Below are positions 1 to 6,966 of a stretch of DNA of 9,036 bases, piece after piece (the stretch's first letter is position 1; each line of letters opens with the position of its first letter). The DNA lies in NCBI GenBank assembly GCA_041484845.1, contig JBGPIK010000284.1, positions 1 to 9,036 of the forward strand, written 5' to 3'. Below the pieces are notes generated by a model. The model was not told the origin of the DNA. It did no database searches and worked only from the letters and a program-made list of their open reading frames with translations. A program made the translations under genes and the position numbers. The stretch is from JBGPIK01 sp041484845 (lineage in GTDB: Bacteria > Desulfobacterota > Binatia > UBA9968).

Positions 1-2
1 AG

Positions 3-1946
3 ATTACGAATCGGCAATCAATCACGGCCGCGCAAGACTCTGAGCGCATTCGTCAAGAGCTTGAGAGCGAAATCGCCGGGTTGCACTCTGAAATCGCGGC
101 AAAAGAGCAAGCGCTGACGGATCGGCAGGCTGCTGTCACCGCGTTGGAGGAATCACTTCGCTCCCGCATCGAAGAATTGCAACGACAGCATGAGCAAGCA
201 CGCGGATTGCTTGAGACCAAGGACAGTGAAGTTCAAAGAACACAGTCAGAGATCACATTCCTGCGGGGCCGCGTATCCGAGCTGGAAACGACTGTAGAGG
301 CGGCCGGACTAGCTACAATCCGCGAAACTGAAGCGCTACACCAGAGATTTGAAACAGAGCTCGCCGAATTGCGCACCGCATTGGCCGAAAAAGAGCTTAC
401 GCTTGCGGACCAGGAGCAATCGTTCAAAAGCCTCCAGACACGGCTCACCGGGGAACTTGACGACCTGCGGGATCGCCTCGCCGCAAAAGACGCCCACTTG
501 GACAGCCATACCTCTGAACTTCAGCAAGCGCACTCTGACATTACTACCCTACTAGAGCAAAAATCAAAACTCGAGTTGCTCCAAACACAGACGGAGCGAC
601 TGCTGTCCGCGCAGGCGGACCAAATCCGCCAGCAAGTTCGAGCGGAATTGGCGACTCTCGAAAACCGCCTCAACGAAAAGGACCAGATGCTCCAGGCGGC
701 GCAGCAGCGGATAGCGCAATCGGAAGAACATTTCAACGCCAAGGTCAGCGAACTGCAACTCCAATTGGCTGAAAAGCAATTGCTCCTGGAAACTCGCAAT
801 TCCGAGATCGAAAATCTCAAGCCCCACATCTCACGCTTGTCGGAGCAGGTATCGGGACTGGAATCCGACAATCGGCGCGTCGAGGTCGACGCCGCCAGCA
901 CGGCGGACCGGCTGCGCAATGAACTCTCGAGCATTCGAGAACAATTTCGCCATACTGAATTGATGCTTGAAGAGCAACGGGCGAAAGTGATCGGTCTCGA
1001 ACAAACTCGGGCGATGGAAGTTTGTGAACTGCAAGAGCACCTTACGCTAACACGGCGATCCGTCGAAGATCGTGAACACTTGCTGGAAACGGCTCGAGGT
1101 GAGGCAGCCGCACTGCAGGAGCGTTTAGATCAGCTCGAACTGTCAAATCAGCAGGAAAAAGCTGCCGCAGCAAATCAGGCCGAAGAGACTCGGACAGTTC
1201 ACCAGGTTGAAATGGAAACGCTTCGGAGCGAACTTCAGCAGAAAGAATGGGCTCTGGCTCAGCGGCAGGCTGCACTTGAGAATCTGGCGCGGGGACACAA
1301 AGCCCAGGTTCAGAAACTCGAAGCAAAAGCACTTGAACAGCAACAGGCTGCCCAGAATCGCAGCCGCGAACTGCAGAAAGCACAGTCCGAAGCCACTGCA
1401 TTGATTGAGCGCATCGCCCAATTGGAAACCGCGGCCGAGCAGGCGCAAGTCACCGGCGGCTACAGGACAGCGCAACTGCAGCAACAATACGAGGAACGCT
1501 TGGCCGCGTCACAAGCCGACTTGGAACAGCGTACATTGGAACTGCATGAGCGGACCCGACTCTTAGACCAATCCGAAAACGTCCTTCATTTGGAAGTTCG
1601 ACGTCTACGCGGGGAAGCGCAAGAGAAACATGCGCTCCTTGAAGACCGAAATGAAGAGGTGCTCCTTGCCAAGTCCGAAATGGATCTGTTACGGCAGCGA
1701 TTCACTGAGCTCGAAACGGAGGCGCGGCGGAACGAAGAAGTCGCTCGGGGCGAGAATGAACGGATGCGGGCCGAATTCCAAGCTCAACTTGCGTTCCTGC
1801 AAGCAGAGCTCAGCCAAAAGGAATGGGCCCTCGATGACCGGCAGTCGAGCGTGAACGGATTAGCGCAAAATCTCAGCGCGCAAGTTCAAGATTTACAGAC
1901 GCGACTGGCAGAAAAGGAGGCGTTGCTGCAGACCCGCGCTGCCGCT
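3..1946 (+). repeat. Degenerate 96-residue (288-base) coding repeat in the coiled-coil gene
   Basis: Counting residues from the TTG at 81, the 'K-E-x-x-L' anchor falls at residues 8, 104, 200, 292, 388, 484 and 580, with bases near 102, 390, 678, 954, 1242, 1530 and 1818. Spacings are therefore 96, 96, 92, 96, 96 and 96 residues. A second anchor (the Glu of 'LLETR.SE' or its equivalent) lies 42 residues after the first in units 1, 2, 3, 5 and 6, but 49 after it in unit 4. The residues before the first anchor also fit the unit, so the array continues to the left. The repeat is clear in protein but strongly diverged in DNA, which points to old tandem duplication followed by selection on the coiled-coil pattern. 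Confidence 0.75.
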
Positions 1947-2108
1947 ATTGTTGTGGAAAGGCTCGAACCGACGGCGGCAGAAAAAGAACGTTCGCAGCGG
2001 ATGGATGAGTTAGTTGCCGCGGCGATCAATGTCGAAAATTCGTTTCCCGCGCCAAAGAACGGTAGATGGCGAACCCGCTTTGGTTGGAAGAACCGCTGGA
2101 GATATTGA
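3..2108 (+). CDS. Large coiled-coil protein with 96-residue repeats (5' end outside window)
   Basis: The frame is open from the first bases of the window to the TGA stop at 2106-2108, so the N-terminus lies upstream. The TTG codon at 81 is internal and not a convincing start. The visible product (about 701 residues) is almost entirely a Glu/Gln/Leu/Arg/Ala-rich heptad-type coiled coil, with almost no Pro or Gly until the end. It is built of a repeating unit of about 96 residues whose hallmark is a 'KExAL..RQ' segment followed by 'LLETR.SE' and 'LxxRxxxLE'. After the coiled coil (from about 1960) come a short linker, a Pro-containing stretch and a Trp/Arg/Lys-rich C-terminal tail (GRWRTRFGWKNRWRY) that could contact membrane, nucleic acid or a partner. 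No enzymatic domain is visible. It resembles generic SMC-like or structural filament-forming proteins, but that similarity is compositional and no family is assigned. Two KaiC-like ATPase genes follow after 125 bases. Coding status is very likely; function is unknown. Confidence 0.9.
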   Translation: MTNRQSITAAQDSERIRQELESEIAGLHSEIAAKEQALTDRQAAVTALEESLRSRIEELQRQHEQARGLLETKDSEVQRTQSEITFLRGRVSELETTVEAAGLATIRETEALHQRFETELAELRTALAEKELTLADQEQSFKSLQTRLTGELDDLRDRLAAKDAHLDSHTSELQQAHSDITTLLEQKSKLELLQTQTERLLSAQADQIRQQVRAELATLENRLNEKDQMLQAAQQRIAQSEEHFNAKVSELQLQLAEKQLLLETRNSEIENLKPHISRLSEQVSGLESDNRRVEVDAASTADRLRNELSSIREQFRHTELMLEEQRAKVIGLEQTRAMEVCELQEHLTLTRRSVEDREHLLETARGEAAALQERLDQLELSNQQEKAAAANQAEETRTVHQVEMETLRSELQQKEWALAQRQAALENLARGHKAQVQKLEAKALEQQQAAQNRSRELQKAQSEATALIERIAQLETAAEQAQVTGGYRTAQLQQQYEERLAASQADLEQRTLELHERTRLLDQSENVLHLEVRRLRGEAQEKHALLEDRNEEVLLAKSEMDLLRQRFTELETEARRNEEVARGENERMRAEFQAQLAFLQAELSQKEWALDDRQSSVNGLAQNLSAQVQDLQTRLAEKEALLQTRAAAIVVERLEPTAAEKERSQRMDELVAAAINVENSFPAPKNGRWRTRFGWKNRWRY

Positions 2109-2221
2109 GGGATAGCGGTAATGGGCGACGGGCGATCATCTCAGATCCTTGCGGTGTTTTAGCGAAGGCGCAAATCGACAGCGTGACAAAATTCTACTTT
2201 GTTCAGATCTACGGATAGGAT

Positions 2222-2230
2222 AGAAGGAAG
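2222..2230 (+). promoter_or_regulatory. Shine-Dalgarno site of the first KaiC-like gene
   Basis: The purine-rich AGAAGGAAG lies three bases before the ATG at 2234, with its GGA core five bases from the start codon. This is a good ribosome binding site. It fixes the start of the first KaiC-like gene and is much stronger than anything before the second copy. Confidence 0.75.
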
Positions 2231-2233
2231 TTC

Positions 2234-2956
2234 ATGTTAAACACAGACCGTGTTACGACAGGCATTGCCGGGCTCGATCGAGTGATCGAAGGTGGATTTC
2301 CAAAAGGCCGCTCAATACTCGTGACCGGAGAACCTGGAACCGGCAAAACCATATTTGCATTGCAGTTCCTTATGGACGGCGTGCGTCGCGGAGAAAAGGG
2401 CATCTATGTCGCCGCTGACGAAGATCCGATCGACATTCTTGAACAAGCGGCTTCCATGGGATGGGACCTCGAAAAGTACACGGAGACCAAGGAACTGACG
2501 ATCCTGAACGCCGGCACGTACCTGAGTTCACTCCCCGGATCGTCGAAAGATCGGCACATTGATGTGCACAAGGCCATCGGCGATCTCTCGGGCTTTGTGA
2601 ATCGTCTCGAAGCGCAACGTCTGGTCCTCGATCCGGCGGGACCCTTTGTGCTGCTGCGCGACACGACCACACGCATGCAAGACCAGACTCGATTACTGAT
2701 AAAACTTCTGCGCAGTTCAATGAAAACAACAAATATCCTCACCTCCTATGCGGTTCCGCGTACCGGAGAGCGCGTAATGCACGGCATGGAAGAATACCTC
2801 GTCGCCGGGGCTATTGTGCTAGAGATAATCTGGAAAGACGGCAAACTTTGTCGCAGCCTAGTCATTGAAAAAATGCGCTGCACGGATGTGAAACCAGCGC
2901 AATACGATTTTGACATCCTCAAGGGACAGGGAGTGGTTCTGGAAACCGCATTGTAA
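2234..2956 (+). CDS. Single-domain KaiC-like ATPase (RecA superfamily), copy 1
   Basis: The 240-residue product is one KaiC domain; classical cyanobacterial KaiC is about 520 residues with two. It opens with the typical 'TGIAGLDRVIEGGFPKG' (residues 9-25), followed by Walker A GEPGTGKT (32-39), an acidic pair D62-E63 in 'YVAADEDP' where KaiC has the catalytic Glu-Glu, a Walker B-like strand RLVLDP (129-134), and the C-terminal signature 'VIEKMRC' (210-216) with 'YDFDILKGQGVVL'. KMRC replaces the more usual KMRG. Where the KaiC CII domain carries the phosphorylated Ser-Thr pair, this protein reads GMEEY (184-188), the CI-like form. A soluble ATP-binding protein, probably oligomeric like relatives, is inferred; target and partner are unknown. 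It starts behind a good SD and is followed after 26 bases by a paralogue, so the two are probably one transcript. No kaiA or kaiB is visible, so a circadian role should not be assumed. Confidence 0.9.
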   Translation: MLNTDRVTTGIAGLDRVIEGGFPKGRSILVTGEPGTGKTIFALQFLMDGVRRGEKGIYVAADEDPIDILEQAASMGWDLEKYTETKELTILNAGTYLSSLPGSSKDRHIDVHKAIGDLSGFVNRLEAQRLVLDPAGPFVLLRDTTTRMQDQTRLLIKLLRSSMKTTNILTSYAVPRTGERVMHGMEEYLVAGAIVLEIIWKDGKLCRSLVIEKMRCTDVKPAQYDFDILKGQGVVLETAL

Positions 2957-2982
2957 AGACCGCCACGCGTTAGCAAGACTTT

Positions 2983-3777
2983 ATGGAGCTTAAGCGGATT
3001 CCGACCGGCATCTCGGGTCTTGACAGTTTGTTGGACGGCGGGTTGTTACCGAATCGATCCTATTTAATTACGGGTGAGGCCGGCACTGGCAAAACCACAG
3101 CGTGCATGCAGTTTGTGCTGAGTGGCCTAGAGCAGGGGGAAAAGGCCATTTACGTTACCGCCGATGAACGGCCTACCGAGATCCTGCATTCCGCTGCCTC
3201 GCTGGATTGGGATTTGCAACGCCACGTTCACGCGAAGAGTTTGGTCATTCTCGATGCATCGCCCTACTTTAGCGGGCGTGCCGGTTCCGCGGGTGAAAAA
3301 GGAGGGGATCTCCAAAAGATCGTTTCGGATCTCGCCGCTTACGCCAAAAGAATGGAGGCGGCGCGGCTTGTCGTCGACCCAGTCACACCCTTGATCGTTT
3401 CCGGGGACTCGCCCGGCCGCATTCAAGAATTGGCCCGCGCTTTTGTTCATCTCATACAATCGAATTTGAACACAACCAATTTGTTTACCTCCCATCTGCC
3501 ACGCCGATCCGATCAAGACTTGACGAACGGCATCGAAGAATTTTTGGCCGCGGGCGTATTCGTTTTAAGAGTGAATCAGGTTGGCGGTCGATTTATCCGC
3601 ACATTGCAAGTCAAGAAGATGAGAGGAACGGCCGTGGATCCCGATGAATATCGATTCGAGATCGCCGCGGGAAAGGGCGTCGCCCTGATCTCGTCCGAGC
3701 TGGCGGTGGGTGCCGAAGTCGAAGAACCCTTGCAGGCTCTCGAGTATTTTCAACTGCCCAAGGAACGGGGCGACTAG
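2983..3777 (+). CDS. Single-domain KaiC-like ATPase (RecA superfamily), copy 2
   Basis: The 264-residue product is collinear with the preceding one and clearly its paralogue. It has 'PTGISGLDSLLDGGLLPN' (residues 7-24), Walker A GEAGTGKT (31-38), the acidic pair D61-E62 in 'YVTADERP', a Walker B-like strand RLVVDP (128-133), GIEEF (183-187) at the site equivalent to the KaiC phosphorylation pair, and the signature 'QVKKMRGTAVDPDEY' near the C-terminus (209-223). After the domain end (about residue 235) it carries an acidic extension of roughly 29 residues that copy 1 lacks, which may be a partner-binding tail. The ATG at 2983 is the first start preceding the conserved N-terminal motif, but no clear SD precedes it, so translation may depend partly on coupling to copy 1. 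The pair could form hetero-oligomers resembling a split two-domain KaiC; this is inference. Confidence 0.9.
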   Translation: MELKRIPTGISGLDSLLDGGLLPNRSYLITGEAGTGKTTACMQFVLSGLEQGEKAIYVTADERPTEILHSAASLDWDLQRHVHAKSLVILDASPYFSGRAGSAGEKGGDLQKIVSDLAAYAKRMEAARLVVDPVTPLIVSGDSPGRIQELARAFVHLIQSNLNTTNLFTSHLPRRSDQDLTNGIEEFLAAGVFVLRVNQVGGRFIRTLQVKKMRGTAVDPDEYRFEIAAGKGVALISSELAVGAEVEEPLQALEYFQLPKERGD

Positions 3778-3903
3778 ATCCCTTCTAGAAAGACATTTAA
3801 CCCTGACTTGGATCCTGGGTTCGGCCGGTATTCCACACTTCTCTAATGACGGTCACTTGGCTAGCGGCTTTAGCCGCGGCCGTAGCTCGATTCGCGCGTT
3901 TTC

Positions 3904-3932
3904 TTGACACACCGCTTCGCGATGCTTAAGTT
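3904..3932 (+). promoter_or_regulatory. Possible sigma-70-type promoter before clpB (weak)
   Basis: A perfect TTGACA lies at 3904-3909. Seventeen bases later stands TAAGTT (3927-3932), or TTAAGT at 3926-3931 with 16-base spacing; both match TATAAT at only three of six positions. If used, transcription would begin near 3939, inside the hairpin described at 3931-3950, so this promoter and that RNA hairpin are mutually exclusive. No sigma-32-type CCCCAT box at proper spacing and no CIRCE or HAIR operator is seen. Confidence 0.25.
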
Positions 3933-3950
3933 TCTCGCATACGCGAGGAA
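3931..3950 (+). promoter_or_regulatory. Hairpin hiding the clpB ribosome binding site (candidate RNA thermometer)
   Basis: TTTCTCGC (3931-3938) pairs with GCGAGGAA (3943-3950) around a four-base ATAC loop: eight pairs including one G-U. The 3' arm contains the GAGG/AGGA Shine-Dalgarno core of clpB (3945-3949), seven bases before the ATG at 3956. A short stem of this kind that masks the SD of a heat-shock gene is the design of known bacterial RNA thermometers (ROSE and FourU classes). Sequence and pairing are seen directly; thermosensing is inferred and requires a transcript that starts upstream of 3931. Confidence 0.45.
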
Positions 3951-3955
3951 TGGTT

Positions 3956-6583
3956 ATGCGTCCCGATAAACTAACGACAAAATCTCAAGAAGCCCTGCAG
4001 CAGGCCCATTCACTGGCTGACAAGCGCAACCACCAAGCAATTGATGCAGAACATCTTCTCTTTGCTCTGTTAGGTCAAAAGGAAGGCGTGGTCTTATCGC
4101 TGCTGCAGAAGCTAGGCGTGCCAGTCGGCTCTCTTGCGGACCGTTTGCAAAGGACATTGGATCGATTGCCGCAGGTGACGGGTGGCGCGGGGCAGGCTTT
4201 CATCACACCGCGTCTCAAAAAAATCATCGACGGGGCGGAAGCCGAAGCCGACACACTCAAAGATGAATATATATCGACCGAGCATTTATTGCTCTCCATG
4301 GTTCAGGATGGCGGCGAAACGGGAAAACTCCTGCGCGAGCTCGGAGCATCACGAGACAAAATTCTCACCGCATTAGTCAGCATTCGCGGCGCTCAACGGA
4401 TTACCGATCCGAATCCGGAAGAAAAATATCAGGCGTTGGAGAAGTACAGCCGCGACCTCACGGATCTTGCGCGCAAGGGCAAGCTCGATCCGGTTATCGG
4501 GCGCGATGACGAAATCCGCAGAGTCATTCAGGTTCTATCACGCCGAACGAAAAACAACCCGGTGCTCATCGGCGAGCCCGGCGTAGGCAAAACCGCTATC
4601 GTTGAAGGTCTCGCGCTGCGAATTGTCAATGGTGACGTTCCCGAAGGGCTGAAAGATAAGAAACTCGTGGCTTTGGACATGGGCGCGCTGGTCGCGGGGG
4701 CAAAGTTCCGCGGCGAATTCGAAGAGCGGCTTAAAGCCGTGCTCAAGGAAGTAACCGAAGCCAGCGGCCACGTCATTTTGTTCATCGATGAAATGCACAC
4801 GCTGGTCGGAGCGGGTGCCGCCGAAGGCGCCATGGACGCTTCGAATATGCTCAAGCCCGCGCTGGCACGGGGCGAGCTCCGCTGCGTCGGCGCAACCACG
4901 TTGGATGAATACCGCAAGCGGGTCGAAAAGGATCCGGCGCTGGAACGACGATTCCAACCGATCACTGTTGGCGAACCGTCGGTTGAAGACACCATTGCGA
5001 TTTTGCGCGGCCTGAAAGAACGCTACGAAGTGCATCATGGCGTACGCATTACGGATGGAGCGATCATCGGCGCGGCCACTCTTTCTCATCGTTACATCAG
5101 TGATCGATTCCTGCCCGATAAAGCGATCGACTTGATCGACGAGGCGGCGTCGCGCCTACGCATCGAGATCGACAGCATGCCGATCGAGATTGATGAAGTC
5201 GAGCGCAAGATACTCCAACTGGAAATCGAACGGCAGGCGCTCAAGCGCGAAGAAGACAAAGCTTCAAGGGAAAGACTGGCTCATCTGGAGCGCGAGATTC
5301 ACAACCTGAGAGAAACCTCCGATGGGCTAAGAGGCCACTGGAAAAACGAGAAGGAGTCGATCCAGCGCATCCGCTCGCTTAAAGAAAAGATCGAAGCGAC
5401 CAAGGTCGAAGAACAGCAGGCGCAACGCCAGGGAGACCTCAATCGTGCCGCCGAGCTACGCTATGGAACCTTGACGCAACTCCAGAAGGATTTGGAGGAG
5501 GCCAATCAGAAATTGGTTGAGCTGCAAAAGAATCAAAAAATGCTTAAAGAAGAAGTGGACGCGGAAGATGTTGCGGAAGTAGTGGCAAAGTGGACCGGCA
5601 TCCCGGTCTCCAAAATGCTCGAAGGCGAGATTCAAAAGCTCTTAAGAATGGAAGATCGGCTCAAGGCGCGCGTCGTGGGCCAAGAGAGTGCGATTCATGC
5701 GGTGTCCAACGCCGTTCGCCGCGCCCGCGCGGGTCTCCAGGATGAAAACCGGCCCATCGGTTCGTTTATCTTCTTAGGTCCGACGGGGGTCGGCAAAACC
5801 GAACTTTGCCGCGCTCTCGCTGAATTCTTGTTTGACGATGAACAGGCGATGGTACGCTTGGACATGTCCGAGTTTATGGAGAAACACTCTGTATCGCGGC
5901 TTATCGGCGCCCCTCCGGGCTACGTCGGTTATGAAGAGGGAGGCTATCTTACCGAGGCCGTGCGCCGCCGCCCTTATTCTGTGGTTCTGTTCGACGAGAT
6001 TGAAAAAGCACATCCAGAGGTCTTCAATGCTCTGTTGCAGATCCTCGAGGACGGCCGTATGACCGACGGTCAAGGGCGAACGGTCGATTTTAAGAATACC
6101 GTCATCATCATGACATCGAATTTAGGCAGCCAGTATATCCAAGAACTCGCCGAAGTGAATCGCAAAGAAATGGAAAGGCGAGTCATGGAGGGCTTGCGCG
6201 AGGCGTTTAAGCCGGAGTTTCTCAACCGAGTCGATGAAACTATCATCTTCAACAGCCTCGGCCGTGAGGAGATCAAATCGATCGTCGAAATACAGCTGAA
6301 AAGGCTACGTCAGAACCTTGCCAATCGGAAGTTACAGCTTGAAATTAGCGAGCGCGCGAAGGCGCTGCTTGCCGAAAAGGGTTACGATCCCGTTTACGGC
6401 GCACGGCCGCTCAAACGCACGATTCAGCGTTTAATTCAGGACCCGCTCGCGGTCAAGATTCTCGAAGGGGAATTTAAAGAGGGCGATCAAGTCAGGGTTG
6501 ATTCGGATGGGGAGGCTCTGTTATTCGGCCATGGGGATGTAGCCTCGATGGACGAGAGCCGGAGCCAAAGCACGCTGCATTGA
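3956..6583 (+). CDS. clpB: ATP-dependent protein disaggregase ClpB
   Basis: ClpB is a cytoplasmic AAA+ hexamer that, with DnaK/DnaJ/GrpE, pulls polypeptides out of aggregates after heat stress. The product is 875 residues, a normal length. Counting from ATG 3956: Clp-N domain (about 1-145); NBD1 with Walker A GEPGVGKT (206-213, Lys212), pore loop KFRGEFEER (250-258; Phe251 where E. coli has Tyr), Walker B VILFIDE (273-279) and arginine fingers R331/R332; the coiled-coil M domain (about 408-525) that separates ClpB from ClpA; NBD2 with Walker A GPTGVGKT (608-615), pore loop GYVGYEEGG (655-663), Walker B VVLFDEIE and sensor-2 motif GARPLKR. No ClpP-binding IGF/IGL loop is apparent, so this is a disaggregase, not a protease subunit. 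ATG 3956 is preferred to ATG 3950 because GAGGA abuts the latter with no spacing, and because ClpB proteins begin MRxDKLT. It stands alone downstream of the KaiC pair. Confidence 0.97.
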   Translation: MRPDKLTTKSQEALQQAHSLADKRNHQAIDAEHLLFALLGQKEGVVLSLLQKLGVPVGSLADRLQRTLDRLPQVTGGAGQAFITPRLKKIIDGAEAEADTLKDEYISTEHLLLSMVQDGGETGKLLRELGASRDKILTALVSIRGAQRITDPNPEEKYQALEKYSRDLTDLARKGKLDPVIGRDDEIRRVIQVLSRRTKNNPVLIGEPGVGKTAIVEGLALRIVNGDVPEGLKDKKLVALDMGALVAGAKFRGEFEERLKAVLKEVTEASGHVILFIDEMHTLVGAGAAEGAMDASNMLKPALARGELRCVGATTLDEYRKRVEKDPALERRFQPITVGEPSVEDTIAILRGLKERYEVHHGVRITDGAIIGAATLSHRYISDRFLPDKAIDLIDEAASRLRIEIDSMPIEIDEVERKILQLEIERQALKREEDKASRERLAHLEREIHNLRETSDGLRGHWKNEKESIQRIRSLKEKIEATKVEEQQAQRQGDLNRAAELRYGTLTQLQKDLEEANQKLVELQKNQKMLKEEVDAEDVAEVVAKWTGIPVSKMLEGEIQKLLRMEDRLKARVVGQESAIHAVSNAVRRARAGLQDENRPIGSFIFLGPTGVGKTELCRALAEFLFDDEQAMVRLDMSEFMEKHSVSRLIGAPPGYVGYEEGGYLTEAVRRRPYSVVLFDEIEKAHPEVFNALLQILEDGRMTDGQGRTVDFKNTVIIMTSNLGSQYIQELAEVNRKEMERRVMEGLREAFKPEFLNRVDETIIFNSLGREEIKSIVEIQLKRLRQNLANRKLQLEISERAKALLAEKGYDPVYGARPLKRTIQRLIQDPLAVKILEGEFKEGDQVRVDSDGEALLFGHGDVASMDESRSQSTLH

Positions 6584-6774
6584 CGCCCAAGTTTAAATCT
6601 CAGCGGAAAAGAATTCCTCAAGGACTGGCGCGGGTGCGAAAAGCGATTCCACTGCCGGGCAAGATCTTCGAGAGCAAGAAGAGCGACTTTCGTCAGTGGT
6701 ATAAACGATCTCCGGCAATTTGCGCAATCCCTCCGCTTGAGTCTTTTTAACTATCGTTGCTGATGCGACTTCGC

Positions 6775-6816
6775 GAAGCAGCGGTCGAACCCGAACTGGA
6801 TCCGCTTCTTTTTTTT
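6775..6816 (+). terminator. Possible intrinsic terminator downstream of clpB
   Basis: GAAGCAGCGG (6775-6784) can pair with CCGCTTC (6802-6808) as a seven-pair stem with a three-base bulge and a 17-base loop. It is followed immediately by eight T residues (6809-6816). GCTTCG after the T tract can also pair with CGAAGC (6774-6779) as a competing fold. The large loop and bulge make it imperfect. It lies about 190 bases past the clpB stop, with no better candidate closer. Confidence 0.35.
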
Positions 6817-6868
6817 GCTTCGACCCTATTGCTGCCCACCGTTTGAAGCCCGACCATGCTCACGATAA

Positions 6869-6874
6869 TATAAT
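6869..6874 (+). promoter_or_regulatory. Possible -10 box for the MFS leader transcript
   Basis: A perfect TATAAT sits in a short AT-rich patch. The best -35-like sequence, TTGAAG (6843-6848), is 20 bases upstream, which is too far. A shifted -10, GATAAT (6864-6869), would leave 15 bases. If used, RNA would start near 6880 and have a leader of about 110 bases before the MFS start, including the hairpin at 6940-6966. Confidence 0.35.
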
Positions 6875-6937
6875 GCTGCGCCTCAACGGAAAACTGCCTA
6901 AACGTTTCTGTTGAATTCCCCCTCCACACGAACCACT

Positions 6938-6966
6938 TTCGGCTCACGAGAGCCGGGTCTTTTTTT
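6938..6966 (+). terminator. Intrinsic terminator or attenuator in front of the MFS gene
   Basis: CGGCTC (6940-6945) and GAGCCG (6950-6955) form a six-pair, GC-rich stem with an ACGA loop, extendable by two T-G wobbles. Seven T residues follow (6960-6966). This is a textbook Rho-independent signal for + strand transcription, but it ends 25 bases before the MFS ATG, so it either ends an upstream RNA or attenuates the MFS transcript. A second GGCTC (6967-6971) directly after the T tract could compete for GAGCC, and CCACT (6933-6937) can pair with AGTGG (6974-6978) around the whole element. Confidence 0.65.

Noticed and set aside
81..83. TTG at 81 as the true start of the coiled-coil gene
   Set aside because: The frame is open upstream to the window edge and the upstream residues continue the 96-residue repeat in register.
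1042..1487. Two minus-strand reading frames of 114-119 residues inside the coiled-coil gene
   Set aside because: They are antisense shadows of a strongly biased repetitive coding sequence, with low-complexity products and no start signals.
2183..2211. Promoter GTGACA ... GATCTA before the first KaiC gene
   Set aside because: The -10 matches TATAAT at only two positions; nothing better stands out in the 125-base gap.
3864..3877. GCGGC-TTTA-GCCGC hairpin after the KaiC pair as a terminator
   Set aside because: The stem has only five pairs and no T tract follows directly, so an intrinsic terminator cannot be supported.
3903..3923. Sigma-32 heat-shock promoter before clpB (CTTGAC ... CGCGAT)
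   Set aside because: The second box matches CCCCAT only partly and the nine-base spacing is too short.
3950..3952. ATG at 3950 as the clpB start
   Set aside because: The SD GAGGA directly abuts it, leaving no spacing; ATG 3956 has proper spacing and gives the family's MRxDKLT N-terminus.
4528..5089. Minus-strand frames of 155 and 183 residues inside clpB
   Set aside because: They lie opposite the highly conserved NBD1-coding region, and neither product resembles a protein family. They are shadow frames.
6580..6750. A 56-residue basic reading frame starting at a TTG that overlaps the clpB stop
   Set aside because: There is no clear SD at a usable distance, the start is weak, no family was recognised, and a frame of this length is expected by chance in GC-rich DNA.
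6782..6802. tRNA T-arm-like GGTTCGA sequence on the minus strand
   Set aside because: The flanking bases cannot form the five-pair T stem and there is no acceptor or anticodon arm nearby.
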